From an uncultured Oscillospiraceae bacterium (GTDB lineage: Bacteria > Bacillota > Clostridia > Oscillospirales > Oscillospiraceae), in assembly GCA_934623545.1 (NCBI GenBank), contig CAKTVN010000102.1, forward strand, positions 1-6,251: DNA of 6,251 bases, read 5' to 3'. Position numbers and translations under genes: made by a program. The notes under the pieces are model-generated. The model was not told the origin of the DNA and ran no database searches. It saw nothing but the letters and a program-made list of their open reading frames with translations. Positions within the stretch are counted from its first letter, which is position 1, and the number at the start of each line of letters is the position of its first letter. Below are positions 4,311 through 6,251 of this stretch, one piece after another.

Positions 4311-6053
4311 ATGGCATTCCCGCCTGCATTTCTTGACGAGCTGGCAGCCCGCAATCCGATCGAGGACGTTGTCGGGCAGTATGTTTCCCTGACCCGGAAG
4401 GGCGGAAATCTCTTCGGGCTGTGCCCGTTCCATTCGGAAAAAACGCCGTCCTTCTCCGTCGCGCCGGACAAGGGAATTTATTACTGCTTCGGCTGCCATA
4501 AGGGCGGCGGCGTGGTCAATTTCGTCATGGAGATCGAGAATCTCGACTATCCGGACGCGGTGCGGTTTCTCGCAAAGCGCGCCGGGATGGAGGTCCCGGA
4601 CGACCGCGAATACGCCTCCACCTATAAAAAACAGGAGCGCCTGTGGGCGCTGTGCAAGGACGCGGCGCGCTTTTTCCATGAGCAGCTGCTTGCCCCGTGC
4701 GGAGAGGAGGCGCGGGCTTATATTGTCAAGCGCGCGCTCTCGCGCGCGACAGTGACGCGCTTCGGGCTCGGATATTCGCCGAACGAGTGGTCGGCGCTGA
4801 TGGATGCGATGGTTCGCAAGGGCTATCAGAAGCAGGAGCTTCTGGACGCAGGGCTCGCCGTCAAATCGCAGAAGGGCGGCATTTACGACCGCTTCCGAAA
4901 CCGCCTGATGTTCCCGATCATCGATGTGCGCGGCAATATCATCGGCTTCGGCGGGCGCGTGATGGACGACGCAACGCCCAAGTATCTGAACTCGCCGGAG
5001 ACGATCATCTTCAACAAACGAAAAAATCTGTTCGCGCTGAACATCGCGAAAAAGAGCAAGCAGGGCAGGATCATCCTGACCGAGGGCTATATGGATGCCA
5101 TCGCGCTGCACCAGTACGGCTTTGACTGCGCGGTCGCGTCGCTCGGCACGTCGCTGACGGAGGAGCACGCGAACATCCTGGCGAAGTACACCAATCAGGT
5201 CGTGCTGATCTATGACGGCGACGAGGCGGGACAGAACGCGACCAAACGCGCGATCCCGATGCTGGAAAAGGTCGGTCTTCAGGTGAAGATCCTGCGGATG
5301 CAGGGCGCGAAGGACCCGGACGAGTTTTTGCGCAAATTCGGCGCGGACCGCTTCAGCCTTCTGCTCGACCAGTCGGAAAATCAGGCGGAGTACCGCCTGC
5401 AATCGCTTCGGCGGAAATACGATCTGACGCAGGATGAGCAGCGCGTCGCATTTTTGTCCGACGCGGCAGAGATGGTCTCCACGCTGCAAAGCGCGGTGGA
5501 GCGCGAGGTCTACGGACGGCGCGCCGCCGAGGCGGCGGGCGTGAGCTATGACGCGATCCGGCTTGAGATACAGAAGGCGTTCAAAAAACGCATCAACCGC
5601 GAAAAAAAACAGCAGGAGGCAAAGGACCTCGCGCCCGCGATGCAGCAGCAGCCCCGTGTGAAGGGCATTCGGTATGACAACGTGCGTTCGGCGATGGCGG
5701 AGGAGGGGCTTCTGCGGCTGATCCTGAAGGAACCGGCGCTGCTCGCCGGGGTGACGCTGCGACCGGAGCAGTTTTCCTGCGAGCTGCTGGGAAGAGCCTA
5801 TGCCGAGCTGGCGGCTCGAAACGCCGCCGGGCAGAGCATGAGCCTCGGCGCGCTGGAGGGGACGTTTTCTCCGGAGGAGATGGCGCACCTTTCGGCGGTC
5901 GCGGGCAAGGACGACCAGATCATCAACGAAGACGCTCTGCGGGACTATGTGGACGTCATCCGGCAGGAGGACGCACGCAGAAGCCAGTCGGGCGGCGAGG
6001 CGCTGCTCGCGATGGCGCAGCGCCTGAGAGAAAAGAAAGGATATGGTGGCTGA
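4311..6053 (+). CDS. dnaG: DNA primase DnaG
   Basis: A 580-residue bacterial primase, normal length, which makes the RNA primers for replication together with the DnaB-type helicase. The N-terminal zinc-binding domain has ligands C38, H41, C59 and C62 (CPFH and CFGC) within the typical KGGNLFGLCPFH and PDKGIYYCFGCHKGG contexts. The catalytic core follows, with the basic motif RFRNRLMFPI (194-203) and a TOPRIM fold carrying EGYMD (258-262, catalytic E258) and DGDEAG (302-307, metal ligands D302 and D304). KDPDEFL (334-340) is also conserved. A charged, Q-rich linker near 420-450 precedes a C-terminal helicase-binding region (about 455-575). The ATG at 4311 has a strong Shine-Dalgarno, and MAFPPAFLDEL matches normal primase N-termini. 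Nothing is truncated. In this lineage dnaG usually sits between dgt and rpoD. Confidence 0.97.
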   Translation: MAFPPAFLDELAARNPIEDVVGQYVSLTRKGGNLFGLCPFHSEKTPSFSVAPDKGIYYCFGCHKGGGVVNFVMEIENLDYPDAVRFLAKRAGMEVPDDREYASTYKKQERLWALCKDAARFFHEQLLAPCGEEARAYIVKRALSRATVTRFGLGYSPNEWSALMDAMVRKGYQKQELLDAGLAVKSQKGGIYDRFRNRLMFPIIDVRGNIIGFGGRVMDDATPKYLNSPETIIFNKRKNLFALNIAKKSKQGRIILTEGYMDAIALHQYGFDCAVASLGTSLTEEHANILAKYTNQVVLIYDGDEAGQNATKRAIPMLEKVGLQVKILRMQGAKDPDEFLRKFGADRFSLLLDQSENQAEYRLQSLRRKYDLTQDEQRVAFLSDAAEMVSTLQSAVEREVYGRRAAEAAGVSYDAIRLEIQKAFKKRINREKKQQEAKDLAPAMQQQPRVKGIRYDNVRSAMAEEGLLRLILKEPALLAGVTLRPEQFSCELLGRAYAELAARNAAGQSMSLGALEGTFSPEEMAHLSAVAGKDDQIINEDALRDYVDVIRQEDARRSQSGGEALLAMAQRLREKKGYGG

Positions 6054-6251
6054 GATGGCAAAAGATATGGAGCTGCTTCGGAAAATGGAGCTTACGGATG
6101 AAAACCGCGCCAAGCTGACCGCGCTGCTGGAGGAGGCAAAGAAGGCAGGCAACGAGGATATCTGCTACATGTTCGCCTCTACCTCCAAGATCACCCACCC
6201 CGGCTCTGGTATTGCCATGATCGCAGCCAGCCAGAACAACCTGGCCTATCT
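6043..6251 (+). CDS. Partial frame: sigma-factor-like start joined to aminotransferase-like core
   Basis: An open frame overlapping the dnaG stop and running off the window. Possible starts are ATG 6043, GTG 6046 and ATG 6055. A purine-rich AAAGAAAGG ends at 6040, which spaces best for GTG 6046. From ATG 6055, residues 1-30 (MAKDMELLRKMELTDENRAK and the next ten) resemble the acidic, helical N-terminus of a housekeeping sigma factor, the gene expected after dnaG. From about residue 30 the sequence changes to GNEDICYMFASTSKITHPGS and onward, which resembles the PLP-lysine segment (K45 in STSK) of a class I / MocR-like aminotransferase. In that family this motif lies roughly 230-260 residues into the protein. 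Codon use shifts too: GCC, ACC, TCT and CCC replace the GCG, ACG, TCG and CCG seen upstream. Either a chimeric join or a truncated or rearranged aminotransferase would explain it. The sigma assignment is inference; the aminotransferase resemblance is stronger. Confidence 0.55.
   Translation, partial: MVAEMAKDMELLRKMELTDENRAKLTALLEEAKKAGNEDICYMFASTSKITHPGSGIAMIAASQNNLAY

Overview
The window reads as ordinary chromosome from a GC-rich Gram-positive anaerobe. The best guess is a gut Clostridia lineage such as the Oscillospiraceae; this is an inference. The reasons are a purine-rich Shine-Dalgarno style, a zinc-type L31, the dgt-dnaG neighbourhood known from Clostridia where rpoD normally follows, and strong preference for codons such as GCG, CGC, ACG and CCG alongside AT-rich sigma-A-type promoters. 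No phage, CRISPR, toxin-antitoxin or other defence genes are visible.

Layout. Bases 1-75 hold a minus-strand tRNA-Val (anticodon CAC) with its own promoter, divergent from rpmE (307-507). rpmE has a near-consensus extended -10 promoter, a short leader that can fold, and a clear intrinsic terminator (516-546). hflX (595-1848) and a YigZ/IMPACT-family gene (1856-2482) follow 7 bases apart as a probable operon. A new promoter (2504-2531) then drives a dNTP triphosphohydrolase (dgt-like, 2575-3579). Next comes about 730 bases with no credible gene (3580-4310), packed with perfect inverted repeats, including two related copies of a palindromic element whose arms differ by compensating changes. dnaG (4311-6053) follows with a strong ribosome binding site. 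The last 200 bases open a reading frame overlapping the dnaG stop.

The genes serve core information processing: valine decoding, ribosome structure (L31), ribosome splitting or rescue (HflX), dNTP pool control (Dgt) and primer synthesis (DnaG). The two most notable places are the palindrome-dense gap between dgt and dnaG, and the right edge. There the frame begins like the N-terminus of a housekeeping sigma factor, as expected after dnaG, but then reads into what looks like the PLP-lysine region of a fold-type I aminotransferase, with a change in codon use. A chimeric join is the simplest explanation. I see no convincing new biological system; the intergenic repeats and the rpmE leader are the best candidates for something undescribed.
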